This document shows, in pieces, positions 47,273 to 56,366 of a DNA stretch of 64,000 nucleotides. The stretch's first letter is position 1. Each line of letters begins with the position of its first letter. The notes under the pieces were generated by a model that was not told the DNA's origin, made no database searches, and saw only the letters and a program-made list of their open reading frames with translations. The stretch lies in contig OX638318.1 in assembly GCA_951812585.1 (NCBI GenBank), forward strand, positions 462,819 to 526,818, written 5' to 3'. Origin of the DNA: Rhodothermales bacterium. GTDB lineage: Bacteria > Bacteroidota > Rhodothermia > Rhodothermales > Bin80. A program made the position numbers and the translations under genes.

Positions 47273-47800
47273 TCTCCGCTCTGCTCCTGTTATTCCTGTT
47301 ATGATGTGGTCCAACAGCAACCGGTCTTCGATGCCATTATGGTACAAGCATACACCGTGGAATCCCACCAGCGATTGGCCGGTCGCGCGACAATTGCCTG
47401 CATTTCCAACGCGGCCTAATTGCGTGAGTGCCAGTCCACGCAGATTGCGTACGGGGGCCCATATTGGGTCCAAATTGGGCGTTTTTCACCTGTTTGGTCC
47501 ACGTCATTGTAGTGATGTAATGAGTTTAACCCGGATAAATCACAAGGGTTTTGAATCGCCATAAACGCGAGGCGTTTGAAGGCATTGGCTCCCGGTTTGG
47601 GAGCGCAAATGCTGATTTCCGCCTTCTGGAACATTTATCCGGCTAGCAGCGGTCAAACGCCTCGCCTGATTCAAAAGACTGCTGGGAAAAACGCCTGGCG
47701 ACGCGCGCAAAACCGCAATGTGTTACCGCTCCCAAGCGCAGTTTGCAATACTTCTGCAATACAGTCGGATGCCACAGGTGGCCATAGGGCAGCAGGCATG
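47273..47800. other. AT-richer intergenic region with inverted repeats
   Basis: No convincing gene. It contains the promoter side of the PLP-decarboxylase gene and the 3' flank of the SDR gene, and the inverted repeat listed at 47567-47665. Base composition near 47480-47560 is notably AT-richer than its surroundings. Confidence 0.45.
47567..47665. repeat. 13-bp perfect inverted repeat
   Basis: GCGAGGCGTTTGA (47567-47579) and its exact complement TCAAACGCCTCGC (47653-47665) bracket 73 bp. A nested stem AAACGC-GAG-GCGTTT occupies 47563-47577. Could be a small non-autonomous element or a transcriptional structure. Confidence 0.5.
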
Positions 47801-48583
47801 CTACTGCTCTACTGCTTTCGGCGGATTGCGGCCGATCATGGGGTACTGTTCCAGGTCTACCACCGCGCCGCTCACAGGACGGGAAGCATCGCTCAGCCAG
47901 TATATCGCGCCGGCGGCAATCGTTTCCGGGCTCACCAGTCCGCCGGAAGGCGCCACCATGCGAGGAAGACGACCCGGCCAGTCCTCCGGCAAGCCATCCG
48001 CAACCTTGAGTCGAAACTCGCCATCGGTGAGCACCCAGCCTGGATTGATCTGGTTTACGCGTACACCGTAGTGGTGATGGAGCCCGTCGCCCAGATTGCG
48101 CGACAGCGTCATCAAGGCTCCCTTGGAAATGCTGTAGGCGAGCAGCGGCACTTCACCGCAATAGGCGTTGATAGATCCGATGTTGAGCACGCTCCCACCC
48201 GTCTTTTTGAGGTAAGACAAAGCAGCCTGAATAAGCAGCATGGGAGCACGAACGTTGATGGCCATCACGCGGTCAAAGAGGTCGGAATCCGTCGTGAGGA
48301 TGTCAGACCTCGGAATGTAGGCGGCGTTGTTGACAAGCCCGTGAATCGCGCCAAATGCCGAGATGGCGGCTTGGACAATGCGCTGGGCCGCCGCCGCGTC
48401 TTGCAGGTCGTCAATGTGCCCTGCCGCAGCGCGGCCCAGCATCTCCACAGTCTGAGTCGCACCCGTTTCGTTTTGATCCGTAATCAACACGCGCGCGCCT
48501 TCCTGCACGCAGTGCTGCGCAATGGCGCGCCCTATCCCTCCGGCGCTGCCTGTAACAATGATGACTTTGCCTGCTAGTTGCAT
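47801..48583 (-). CDS. SDR oxidoreductase
   Basis: The ATG at 48583 gives 260 residues with T-G-S-A-G-G-I-G (nucleotide binding), N-N-A-A-Y (~85), catalytic Ser in N-I-G-S-I-N and Y-S-I-S-K (Tyr/Lys). It is intact while the alcohol dehydrogenase gene upstream, whose stop overlaps this start by 10 bp, is frameshifted. Pairing of an SDR and a zinc-type dehydrogenase is usual in oxidation/reduction of sugar acids or polyols; substrate unknown. Confidence 0.85.
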   Translation of the reverse strand: MQLAGKVIIVTGSAGGIGRAIAQHCVQEGARVLITDQNETGATQTVEMLGRAAAGHIDDLQDAAAAQRIVQAAISAFGAIHGLVNNAAYIPRSDILTTDSDLFDRVMAINVRAPMLLIQAALSYLKKTGGSVLNIGSINAYCGEVPLLAYSISKGALMTLSRNLGDGLHHHYGVRVNQINPGWVLTDGEFRLKVADGLPEDWPGRLPRMVAPSGGLVSPETIAAGAIYWLSDASRPVSGAVVDLEQYPMIGRNPPKAVEQ

Positions 48584-49604
48584 GGTTTCAGTATTGCTTT
48601 GGCGATGGTACCCTGATGCATGGCACCAAAGGCGTCCTGCCACTGGTCAAGCGGCCATACGCCCCCGATCAGAGGATCCAGGTTCAACCGCTTGTCGGCC
48701 ATAAGGCCCAGCACGGACTCCCATACAGGATAGTTGTGACTGAAGCTGCCGCGCAAGGTTACGGCTTTCCGGACCAGCAGGTCCAGCGAGTGACCAAGGG
48801 TTCAGGCCCCCATCCCACCTTGGTGATCCAGCCTGCGGGCCTTACGATCTGCAAGGCCGTGTGCAGCGCAGCGGAAACGCCCGTGGCATCAATGACGCCA
48901 TGAACACCCAGCGACCCTCCCCAGTCCCTGGGCACCGCTTCCGTAGCAAACATGCCTAGCCGCACTGCAATGTCAAGCCGTTCGCGATCATGCGGCAAGC
49001 CAATCACGGCCACCGCAGCGCCCCGCAGCCGTGCCATGAGTCCGCAAAGCAGGCCAATCGGACCTGGACCCAGAACCACCACATAGTCCCCAGGACGAAC
49101 GCTGGCGTGGTTGACGACCGCATTGTAGGCGACGTTGCACGGTTCGGCCAAGGCGGCATGGAAAAGAGGGACGACCGGCGGCACATGATGCAAGCACCGG
49201 GTTGGTACGCACACGAAGTGCGTCATCGCGCCATCAACGCCATAGCCAAATCCCTTGCGGACCGGGTCTAGGTTGTACAAGCCTTGTCTTGACAGGGAGG
49301 AGTGCGGATCTATAACCGCCGCGGTTTCGCTGACGACCCGGTCTCCTACGCTAAACTCCGCAACACGCGCACCAACGGCTGCCACAGTGCCCGCAAACTC
49401 GTGGCTGAGAATGACCGGGTAATTGACATCCCAACTGTGGGTGCCTTGCCACTGGTGGATTTCTGAGCCGCATACCGCCACAGCATCAACCTGAAGCAGC
49501 ACTGCATCCTCGCTGATTTCGGGCACATGCACATCGCGCAGCTCTACACTGAGCGGCACGCTGGCGTAATTGACGACTGCAGGCTGTTGCATCAGACGAA
49601 GCAC
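48574..49604 (-). pseudogene. Zinc-type alcohol/sugar dehydrogenase, frameshifted
   Basis: Medium-chain dehydrogenase with A-V-C-G-S-E-I-H (catalytic Cys), S-H-E-F-A-G-T-V, a Rossmann turn V-L-G-P-G-P-I-G and a normal C-terminal part (A-V-T-L-R-G-S-F-S-H-N-Y-P) that lies in another frame. The break is near 48795-48805, where one base is missing after the codons for G-P-E-P-L. The usual four structural-zinc cysteines are absent: the segment reads D-P-H-S-S-L-S-R-Q-G-L-Y-N-L-D. Could be a real inactivation or a consensus error at a GGG run. The translated halves together make ~343 residues, a normal length. Confidence 0.75.
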
Positions 49605-49652
49605 TGAAAATGCAATTTATGAAGGGGCCGGTAATCGAACGGATACGAAACG

Positions 49653-49670
49653 CAAGGCTGCGCAGCCTTG
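49653..49670. promoter_or_regulatory. 18-bp perfect palindrome between divergent genes
   Basis: CAAGGCTGCGCAGCCTTG is exactly symmetric and lies between the start of the dehydrogenase gene (minus, 49604) and the Tat lipoprotein gene (plus, 49758). It could be an operator or a cruciform-forming element. Confidence 0.45.
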
Positions 49671-49757
49671 ACACGCGCAGCTTCCCGCACACCCAGGCCC
49701 TGCGCGGAACACACAAGGCGGCGCATCTGTACGCATGATCGGTACACCGCCGAGCGT

Positions 49758-51206
49758 ATGCCAGGTATGGAATCCACGCTGCGCACGACGCGGCGACACT
49801 TCTTTAAAACTGCGTTGGGCATGGCCGCAGGTGCCGCGCTGACAGGGTGCGAAAGCCTGGGTTTGGAGGACAAAGAGGATCCACTGTTTGATGGACCTAC
49901 CATCGCCGAGGATGACTTTATCTCCTTTAACGCAGGATACTACGGCCTCGGTGTGGACGCAGCCTCACAGCTGCCGTTCAGCTTCATACGCAACGGCGTG
50001 GCTGCTCCCGAAGCCGATCCCGTCTCCATCGCATTTCGCTTGCAGCACCTTTTGAGCAACAACCGCCATGTCAATGCCATTGATACACTGCTGAGCCATC
50101 TGCTCAACGCGCAGATTGATGACCGGCCGCCAAACAACTACCGCAACATGATTCCGCGGCTGGCCATTCAGCTGGACAATATCGTCCCGGCTACCAAGGA
50201 TTACTCTTTCCATGATAATGCACTGCTCTCCTCTCGCGTGGCGATGGTCGCGCAGGCGCACGCAGGTACAGCAACGGGCGACAAGGCACAGACATTCCTC
50301 GACAAACAGAAGTTTGGCTACAACCAGGTGCTGGCCCAATCTCCGACCGGATTCTTTCCGGAGTTTGGGAACGCAGGGCTCTTTGGCGTGGACCCCGTCG
50401 GCATGAACCTGGTGTTTGGCGGATTCTACGAAGCGGTGGCGTTCGTGCTTGGGTACTTTATCGGGGACACGCCTATCATCGGTGATCCCCAGGTGGGGTT
50501 GGATTCCTGGCAGGCCATGATTGATGCGCAGAACACCTATGTTGATGCGCATCCGGCTTCCACGCGGGCCTCCACCAGCATACAGGCTCCGCTCGCACGC
50601 AATGGAAGCGGGTTCCAGTACTTCCATGCACTCTTGGCCATCGAGCCTTCCTGGCTGGACGCTTCGATGGACAATGCCCTGTACAATGCTCTGTTCTCAT
50701 TCATCGACGCGGCAGTCTACGACCGCGTGCCGGGCATTTACTCTGCCGGTCCCCACGATGGCGGCTTTTTTGTGGACAACGGTCTGAACCGGCTCGCCGC
50801 AAAGCAGCGGTTTCAGACTTCTCGCGAGTCCATTGTGACCGTGGACGCGTTAGCCGCTGCCCTGCGATTGTTTCCTGAAGATTCAGACGCTCGCCTCATC
50901 CTTCGGGGGTGGATCGGGCTGTATGCGTCTGTAAACGGCAACATCACGCCGCAAGGATACCTGAGCGGCATGAAGAAAGAAGGCACGGCCGTGACGGCGC
51001 TCTACGCCAGGCAGAACTGCGCGATGATACTCTTCAAATCCCGTGGCTCCACACTGCTCGATGGCTTCATGAAGGCGCAGGGCAAGCCCGGCATGCAAGA
51101 GCTGATCAGCTGGATCAAACTGACCTTTCAGGGCGCGCCCATTGCGCGCGTGGACGCACAGCTGCCGGTCCCGCTCCGTGCAGAGCGCCTCTTTACGCGC
51201 TTGTAG
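49758..51206 (+). CDS. Tat-exported lipoprotein of unknown function
   Basis: About 482 residues from the ATG at 49758 (a second ATG at 49767 is equally good). The N-terminus has T-T-R-R-H-F-F-K (twin arginine), a hydrophobic A-L-G-M-A-A-G-A-A segment and L-T-G-C (lipobox). The rest is largely helical with aromatic and glycine-rich connections (F-F-P-E-F-G-N-A-G-L-F-G-V-D-P-V-G-M-N, ~210), suggestive of an (alpha/alpha) barrel, but I recognise no family and no catalytic set. It is divergent from the dehydrogenase gene and overlaps, antisense, the decayed end of the HUMPS pseudogene by 79 bp. Confidence 0.75.
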   Translation: MPGMESTLRTTRRHFFKTALGMAAGAALTGCESLGLEDKEDPLFDGPTIAEDDFISFNAGYYGLGVDAASQLPFSFIRNGVAAPEADPVSIAFRLQHLLSNNRHVNAIDTLLSHLLNAQIDDRPPNNYRNMIPRLAIQLDNIVPATKDYSFHDNALLSSRVAMVAQAHAGTATGDKAQTFLDKQKFGYNQVLAQSPTGFFPEFGNAGLFGVDPVGMNLVFGGFYEAVAFVLGYFIGDTPIIGDPQVGLDSWQAMIDAQNTYVDAHPASTRASTSIQAPLARNGSGFQYFHALLAIEPSWLDASMDNALYNALFSFIDAAVYDRVPGIYSAGPHDGGFFVDNGLNRLAAKQRFQTSRESIVTVDALAAALRLFPEDSDARLILRGWIGLYASVNGNITPQGYLSGMKKEGTAVTALYARQNCAMILFKSRGSTLLDGFMKAQGKPGMQELISWIKLTFQGAPIARVDAQLPVPLRAERLFTRL

Positions 51207-51879
51207 TCAACCCGTGCACAGCGGCGGCAAATCACGGCCAGCGCCTGTTCTACATCCCCCTTCGCGGCCCGAAACGCCTCTGCATCAATGGTCAGCGGCG
51301 CGCCGATAACCACCAGCGGAGCACCGAGCTGCGGCGCACGGATCGCCTCTTGTATGGACAGCCCTCCTACGGCCTGCACGGGGATGCTGACAGCCGCCAC
51401 GACTGCAGCCAGTGCATCCATGCCCGGCAGCCCTTCGCGCGCATGCCGCGCCGCTCATCATATCCGATGTGGTGAATCACATAGTCGCATCCCAGCGCTT
51501 CCAACCGTCGAGCTGCCGCCACCTTGTCGGGACAACCCAGATTGTCACCCATCACCTTGAGTCCGTAGTCTGCACCTGCTTCAACGACGCGGCCGATGGT
51601 TTCTTCATGGGCTCGCGCCATGACCACGACATGGGTTGCACCGGCCTGCGCCATCATTCCGCTTCCAGGTAGCCCCCGTCCATTGTTTTGAGATCCGCCT
51701 CCAGTGGAACTCCTGGAAAGGCCGCACGCAGCGCACGCACGCCGTGGAGCCCTTCGGCAAGGATCAGGGGCGTCCCTTCTTCCAAGCCAGTCCACGCCCG
51801 CGCGCAGCGCCATGGCGGCTGTGTCCAGCGCCTCCTGAATGGTGGTCACATCCAGCGAGATCTGGACGATAGGCTGCAT
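51128..51879 (-). pseudogene. HUMPS-type decarboxylase/synthase (UlaD/HPS family), multiply frameshifted
   Basis: Orotidine-monophosphate-decarboxylase suprafamily members of this type decarboxylate 3-keto-L-gulonate-6-phosphate or make hexulose-6-phosphate. The start (I-V-Q-I-S-L-D, 51879) and most family blocks are recognisable but need three frames. There are breaks near 51785, 51659 and 51438. In the compensated reading a D-L-K-T-M-D-G block, A-T-H-V-V-V-M-A, C-D-Y-V-I-H-H-I-G-Y-D and V-Q-A-V-G-G-L appear in the right order. The first two shifts cancel; the third moves to a frame that runs on into the neighbouring gene. Either a decayed gene or a poorly resolved consensus. Confidence 0.7.
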
Positions 51880-51883
51880 GGAA

Positions 51884-52786
51884 CTATTCGAAGAACGGGA
51901 AAAGCGCCTTCAGCTGCTCACGCGTGGGCTGACTGCCATACTCAGAGACTTCAAAGGCCTCCGCGAACCGGAATGCGTTGCCCCGCTCTTCGCCGTAGTA
52001 TTCCACTAGGAGGTCCCGCCATGTATCGGCTACCCATGCATCACGCTGCTGAAACCGCCCAGCGATATACGCCTTGCGCGCCTCTTCTTCTGTGGGCACT
52101 TCGTCGAGGTATCCGCCGTGCCAGGCGTTCCAGTCTGAAAACTGCGACCGCAGCGCCGCCATGCACGCATACTTCTGGTCGCCATAGTCGTCAATGCCGA
52201 CGATCACATCCGGCTCGAACGGGTACGGCTTCTGAAAACGGTCGTAGAAATACAGGAACACCGGATTGCGTTCTACACGCGGTACATCGGGTGTAAAGAA
52301 CGGCACAGTCACCATAAATGCAGCGTCCTGCACCAGGATGGCGGTGTACCGGTGATCGGGGTGATAATCATTGGAACGGGGGCCCAGCACGATATCCGCC
52401 TGCCAGTCGCGGATGAGCCGCGCGATGGTCTTGCGATTCTCCAGCGTCGGCATAAGCTCGCCGTCGTGATTGTCCAGTACGACCGTTTCGGCGAGTCCCA
52501 GGATCTCGCCGCAGTCCTCCACCTCAGCTTTACGCACCAGGGCCAGCGGACCGCCCGCCATCTTGTAATGACCGATATCACCGTTGGTGACGGAAACGAA
52601 TTTGACCTGGTGCCCCATGGCGGCCCACATGGCGGCAACGCCGGAGGCACGCACTTCACAGTCGTCCGGATGCCCCCCGAACGCAATGATCCGAAGCGGC
52701 CGGTCTCCGTCCTGTGCCCATGCCGTGCATGCGGCAGAAGCCATGATGACCACCAAAGCGGCCAGTGGTAGGGTATGAATACGCAT
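51884..52786 (-). CDS. PIG-L/LmbE-family deacetylase, secreted
   Basis: The ATG at 52786 gives 300 residues with a signal peptide (M-A-S-A-A-C-T-A-W-A-Q). Zinc site signatures are G-G-H-P-D-D-C-E (~38) and Y-H-P-D-H (~142), as in N-acetylglucosamine-type deacetylases. The enzyme removes N-acetyl groups from amino sugars or related glycoconjugates in the envelope; the true substrate is unknown. It is divergent from the serine hydrolase with 47 bp between start codons, so both promoters must share that short space or lie in the opposing genes. Confidence 0.88.
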   Translation of the reverse strand: MRIHTLPLAALVVIMASAACTAWAQDGDRPLRIIAFGGHPDDCEVRASGVAAMWAAMGHQVKFVSVTNGDIGHYKMAGGPLALVRKAEVEDCGEILGLAETVVLDNHDGELMPTLENRKTIARLIRDWQADIVLGPRSNDYHPDHRYTAILVQDAAFMVTVPFFTPDVPRVERNPVFLYFYDRFQKPYPFEPDVIVGIDDYGDQKYACMAALRSQFSDWNAWHGGYLDEVPTEEEARKAYIAGRFQQRDAWVADTWRDLLVEYYGEERGNAFRFAEAFEVSEYGSQPTREQLKALFPFFE

Positions 52787-52833
52787 GATGAACCTCATTA
52801 TCTTGCTGTTGCAGTGAACACGCTTTGTTGCGC

Positions 52834-54153
52834 ATGATTCGATTGATGCCCGCCTTGGTCCTGGTGCTTGCGATGCCGGCACAGGGGCAAGACCTTTCTT
52901 CCCAGATCGACTCCCTCTTTTCCAAGTGGGACCGCGCCGATGGCCCCGGCGCTGCGGTCGCCGTAGTGCATAAAGACAGCCTGAAGTACGCGCAGGGCTA
53001 CGGCCTGGCAAACCTCGAGTACAACGCCGCCATAACGCCCGAGACGGTATTCATGGTAGCGAGTGTGTCGAAGCAGTTCACGGCGTTCGCCATCGCGTTG
53101 CTGGTCGTTCGCGGCGATATCGCACTGGATGACAATGTGCGCACGTATGTTCCCGAGATGCATGCCTATGACCCACCGATAACAATACGTCATCTGGTAC
53201 ATCACACCAGTGGACTGCGCGACGAGTTCGGGCTGCTCGCCATGGCCGGATACCATATGGACGATGTCATCACCAAGGACACAATACTGAATTTACTGTA
53301 TCGGCAGCGTAGGCTCAACTTCGAGCCTGGGAGCAAATACACCTACTGCAACTCTGGATATACGCTCATGGCCGAGATCGTGGAACGCGTGACGGGACAG
53401 TCGTTCCGCGAATGGACCACCGAAAACATCTTCGGACCGCTGGGCATGGACCATTCGCATTTTCGCGACGACTACACGAGCGTCATCCCGAACCGGGCAC
53501 AAGGTTATATAACCATCGACAGCACTGTCAAGAATCAGCCGCTGGCCTACGCAAGCGTGGGCGCTAGCGGCCTGTACACGACGGCGCTTGATCTCGTACG
53601 CTGGGTGAAGAATCTGAAGTCAGGTCAGGTGGGCGGCCCGGAGGTTCTGGCGCTGATTCAAGAGCGCGGCGTACTCAACACGAAAGACACGCTGGACTAC
53701 GCTTTTGGGCTCAGCCATGGCGTCTATCGGGGCACGCCACGCATCAGCCACAGCGGTTCGCACCGCGGCTTCAAGACGCATGTGGTGCGGTTTCCGAGCT
53801 TGGATCTCGCCATCATCGTACTGGGAAATGTAGAGGAATTCCAGCCGAGCACGTACACATTGCAAATAGCCGACCTCTTCCTGCCCGATGACGCTGAGCG
53901 TCTGGCGACCTACATAGGTACGTACACCAGCGAAGAGCTGCAGTCTTCATTTGAGCTTGCAGTGGAGGATGACAGGCTGGTTATGATCAACCGGCATGGC
54001 GAGCGCATCACGCTCACCGAAACGGGACGTGACGCGTTCAGCTCCGACACCTGGTACATGCCCAATATTACGTTCATGCGCACTGGCGGGCAGATCACAG
54101 GCTTTACAGCTTCCAGCAGCCGGACGCTGAACGTCGCTTTTGATCGCAGGTAG
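52834..54153 (+). CDS. Serine hydrolase of the beta-lactamase/PBP4* type
   Basis: A ~439-residue exported protein (signal A-L-V-L-V-L-A-M-P-A-Q-G-Q) with all three class C-like motifs: S-V-S-K (~79), Y-C-N (~170) and H-S-G (~305). Residues ~350-439 form a lipocalin-like C-terminal domain (Y-I-G-T-Y...L-V-M-I-N-R-H-G-E...). Such proteins are usually esterases, D-aminopeptidases or peptidoglycan-related hydrolases, not resistance enzymes. The ATG at 52834 is preferred over in-frame TTG codons just upstream. A transposase tail follows immediately in the same frame after the stop. Confidence 0.85.
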   Translation: MIRLMPALVLVLAMPAQGQDLSSQIDSLFSKWDRADGPGAAVAVVHKDSLKYAQGYGLANLEYNAAITPETVFMVASVSKQFTAFAIALLVVRGDIALDDNVRTYVPEMHAYDPPITIRHLVHHTSGLRDEFGLLAMAGYHMDDVITKDTILNLLYRQRRLNFEPGSKYTYCNSGYTLMAEIVERVTGQSFREWTTENIFGPLGMDHSHFRDDYTSVIPNRAQGYITIDSTVKNQPLAYASVGASGLYTTALDLVRWVKNLKSGQVGGPEVLALIQERGVLNTKDTLDYAFGLSHGVYRGTPRISHSGSHRGFKTHVVRFPSLDLAIIVLGNVEEFQPSTYTLQIADLFLPDDAERLATYIGTYTSEELQSSFELAVEDDRLVMINRHGERITLTETGRDAFSSDTWYMPNITFMRTGGQITGFTASSSRTLNVAFDRR

Positions 54154-54432
54154 CACGCCCCGCACGGCGACCTGCAGCTGACGCTCATGGCCAGTGCGCT
54201 CTATCGCATGCTGGCCCATCGCGTAGGGGGACTCTATGCCAAGAGCAAGGCGCGCACGCTCTTCCGCGAATTCGTCGCTGCCTCCGCCACCGTCACGCTC
54301 AGCGAAGAGCAGGTCACCGTACGGCTGGGGAGGCGCACTCACAACGGAGCACTGCTCAAAGCCGGCTACCTGGACATGACCGAGCCCATCCCGTGGCTCC
54401 AGAATCGACGACTGCGCATCAACTTTGTCTGA
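54154..54432 (+). pseudogene. C-terminal fragment of a DDE-type transposase
   Basis: Starting right after the hydrolase stop and in the same frame, the ~92 residues read D-L-Q-L-T-L-M-A-S-A-L-Y-R-M-L-A-H-R-V-G, then R-T-L-F-R-E-F-V, then R-R-T-H-N, then I-P-W-L. I recall this as the shape of the tail of some bacterial transposases (F-D-L-x-L-T...L-Y-R...R-x-H-N...P-I-P-W-L) but cannot name the IS family. There is no catalytic part, so it is a remnant left by an earlier insertion that ends precisely at the hydrolase stop codon. Confidence 0.5.
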
Positions 54433-54648
54433 CGGGAAGCAATCACGTCGTTAATGCGAATTATTGCTCTTGGAAGTCCAGGCTAGCGCACCATGCCTTT
54501 GGTGCGAGCAGCGGCCGGCGGCCACAATTATTCCAGGAACGACTTGCCGAGTCCCACCCCTGCTGCGTTCTGCGGGTGCGGGCCGCAATTTATTCGGTGC
54601 GAACCGCAATTTATTGGTGCCGGCGGGTCGGCGGGTGGGCTCCCGTCG
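54433..54648. other. Intergenic region with hairpin and 22-bp tandem motif
   Basis: CGCACCA (54487-54493) pairs with TGGTGCG (54500-54506), a likely terminator-type stem between convergent transcripts. Near 54580-54620 the motif CCGCAATTTATT followed by GGTGC occurs twice, spaced by about 23 bp. No gene. Confidence 0.45.
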
Positions 54649-55707
54649 CTATACACGCTCCAGCTTGATAGGATAACTCTTGTTCGCGTTCCACTGACAG
54701 ACATACAGGTTCTTGTCCCTGTCCACGCATACATCATGGCAGTGATTGAAGATGGGCTCGGCCTGAACCATGAGCTGAAGCACGCCGTCCTCATACACCG
54801 GCTGCGTGCCGCCCGGATTGGAAACAACCCTGTCCTCGCTGTCCAGGATCGTCACAAACCCTGAATCGGGCGTCTGATTCAGATACCGCAGGCGCGACCA
54901 GCATACGCCCGAATACAGCATGTCATCGTCAATGACCGCACGGCAGACGAAGGCCCCAGGCAAGAAGATCGTGGACAGGTACTCGCCCATCAGACTGTAC
55001 CGCTTGAACGCATTGTGCGCCCGGGAAGTGCAAACAAGCGTAGGCGCGCCCTCACCGCGTGCGTCGATGCAAACGCCGTGCGCCGTCTGGAACTCGTGAT
55101 CGGCATCCCCGCGTCCTCCGAACTTCCGGATGAAACTGCCGTCGATAGCGTATTGCAAGATCCACTGCGATCCGTAACCGTCCGCGACGTAGATATCGCC
55201 ATTCGGACCAATCGCTGTTTCCGTTGGATGGTAGGCATCATCGGCGTCGTAAGCGCCAACCTCCGCCGGGTGCGCAAGCCGCATCACCACGCGCCCGTCC
55301 AGCGTCGTCTTGACCACCTGCGGGTTGTTGTCAAAGCCATTGTCGCAGATGAACAGAAACTCCTCGTCACCCGCCTCCCAAAGCGTTAACCCGTGCCCAT
55401 ATGGGTAGTCAGTACCCCAGGCATCCAAGAGCCTGCCTGCTGTGTCGTACACCAGAACATTGTTGCGCACCTCATCTCCAATCATGATGAGTCGCCCGCG
55501 CCTGTCCTGGACCATCTCGTGGCAGTTGTTGACCGGCGTGACGCGGGCGTCCAACTTGCCCCAATCCCTGTGAACCCTGTAGCGAAAGTCCCCATGACCG
55601 ATGATCTCGGTCACAGGCAAAGCCTTGCTTATGATGTGGAAGGCGGGCGCAGCGGCAGCCATGCCCGCTATGCGCTGCACAAAGTCCCTGCGGTTGATCT
55701 TGCCCAT
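54649..55707 (-). CDS. Tat-exported six-bladed (NHL-type) beta-propeller
   Basis: The ATG at 55707 gives ~352 residues starting M-G-K-I-N-R-R-D-F-V (twin arginine) with a hydrophobic A-G-M-A-A-A-A segment. Repeated N-x-x-V-Y-D-T-A-G-R, T-A-I-G-P-N-G-D-I-Y-V-A-D-G, Q-T-A-H-G-V-C-I-D and H-D-V-C-V-D-R-D-K-N-L-Y-V blades identify an NHL/SMP-30-like propeller. These can be lactonases, peptidylglycine-lyase-like enzymes or binding scaffolds; no catalytic assignment is possible. Its upstream region contains the 209-bp repeat also found before the PSCyt/PSD1 gene. Confidence 0.8.
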   Translation of the reverse strand: MGKINRRDFVQRIAGMAAAAPAFHIISKALPVTEIIGHGDFRYRVHRDWGKLDARVTPVNNCHEMVQDRRGRLIMIGDEVRNNVLVYDTAGRLLDAWGTDYPYGHGLTLWEAGDEEFLFICDNGFDNNPQVVKTTLDGRVVMRLAHPAEVGAYDADDAYHPTETAIGPNGDIYVADGYGSQWILQYAIDGSFIRKFGGRGDADHEFQTAHGVCIDARGEGAPTLVCTSRAHNAFKRYSLMGEYLSTIFLPGAFVCRAVIDDDMLYSGVCWSRLRYLNQTPDSGFVTILDSEDRVVSNPGGTQPVYEDGVLQLMVQAEPIFNHCHDVCVDRDKNLYVCQWNANKSYPIKLERV

Positions 55708-55782
55708 CGGCTCAATGGCGAAGCTGGTGTGACCGACGCTATCGGAAGGTACGAAGCCACACAGGTCGCTGCAATACAGGGT

Positions 55783-55991
55783 TCCGCTGCAAAAACGCGT
55801 GCTGCTGCGCTGACAAGTGGAAGCGCGGCGCGTCCTACCGCTGCACAAGTGCTCCCCGCACAGTCCGCTGCTTCCTGAATGCGCGCTCGAAAGGCGCTTC
55901 AGTGGAACAAGGAGGGCGTTTTGCTTAACTTTTGCCGGATAGCTCGCAGTTTTTGTGTATTCCGACGGCCAGCAGGCCGCGCATGCGTTGG
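55783..55991. repeat. 209-bp dispersed direct repeat, copy 1
   Basis: Begins TCCGCTGCAAAAACGCGT and ends GCATGCGTTGG. Identical to 60072-60281 apart from one C in a C-run. Both copies have the same orientation and unrelated flanks. This copy lies 76 bp upstream of the minus-strand propeller gene. Confidence 0.9.
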
Positions 55992-56366
55992 TTGGACCGC
56001 AACAGTGGTCTGGACGAGTTCGTGGGCGGTTCCTATGAAGCGGTGGGGCCCATGCACCTTTATCGGGCAAGCGACCTGATCGTGTTGGAGGAGATCTTTG
56101 GTAGGATGTTCTTGAAGCCAGCTTCGAGCGTAGGCCGCACCGTTTTTAGCGTACCATGCACCCCAACGGTTCTGGTAACGAGGGGGCATAGCACGCAAAA
56201 AGGGGGGCGGATTGCATCCAAATGGGATCCCAATCACCGCAACGCCCATATATTAGCTCTTGATGTCGCTGGAGCGGTTCCCGGTTGACGCCGCTAAGCC
56301 GGTGACCACCTTGGTGGCCTGCTACAATCCCATACTTCCACTCGATCAACAAAACCTGGATCAGCC
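55992..56366. other. Intergenic region without a recognisable gene
   Basis: Between repeat copy 1 and the plus-strand propeller lipoprotein. A short plus-strand open frame to 56288 has no family resemblance. A G-rich tract near 56200 and a TATATTAG sequence near 56250 are the only notable features. Confidence 0.4.

Noticed and set aside
52834-54153. Antibiotic-resistance beta-lactamase
   Set aside because: S-V-S-K, Y-C-N and H-S-G motifs plus a lipocalin-like C-terminal domain fit housekeeping serine hydrolases; nothing indicates a resistance role.
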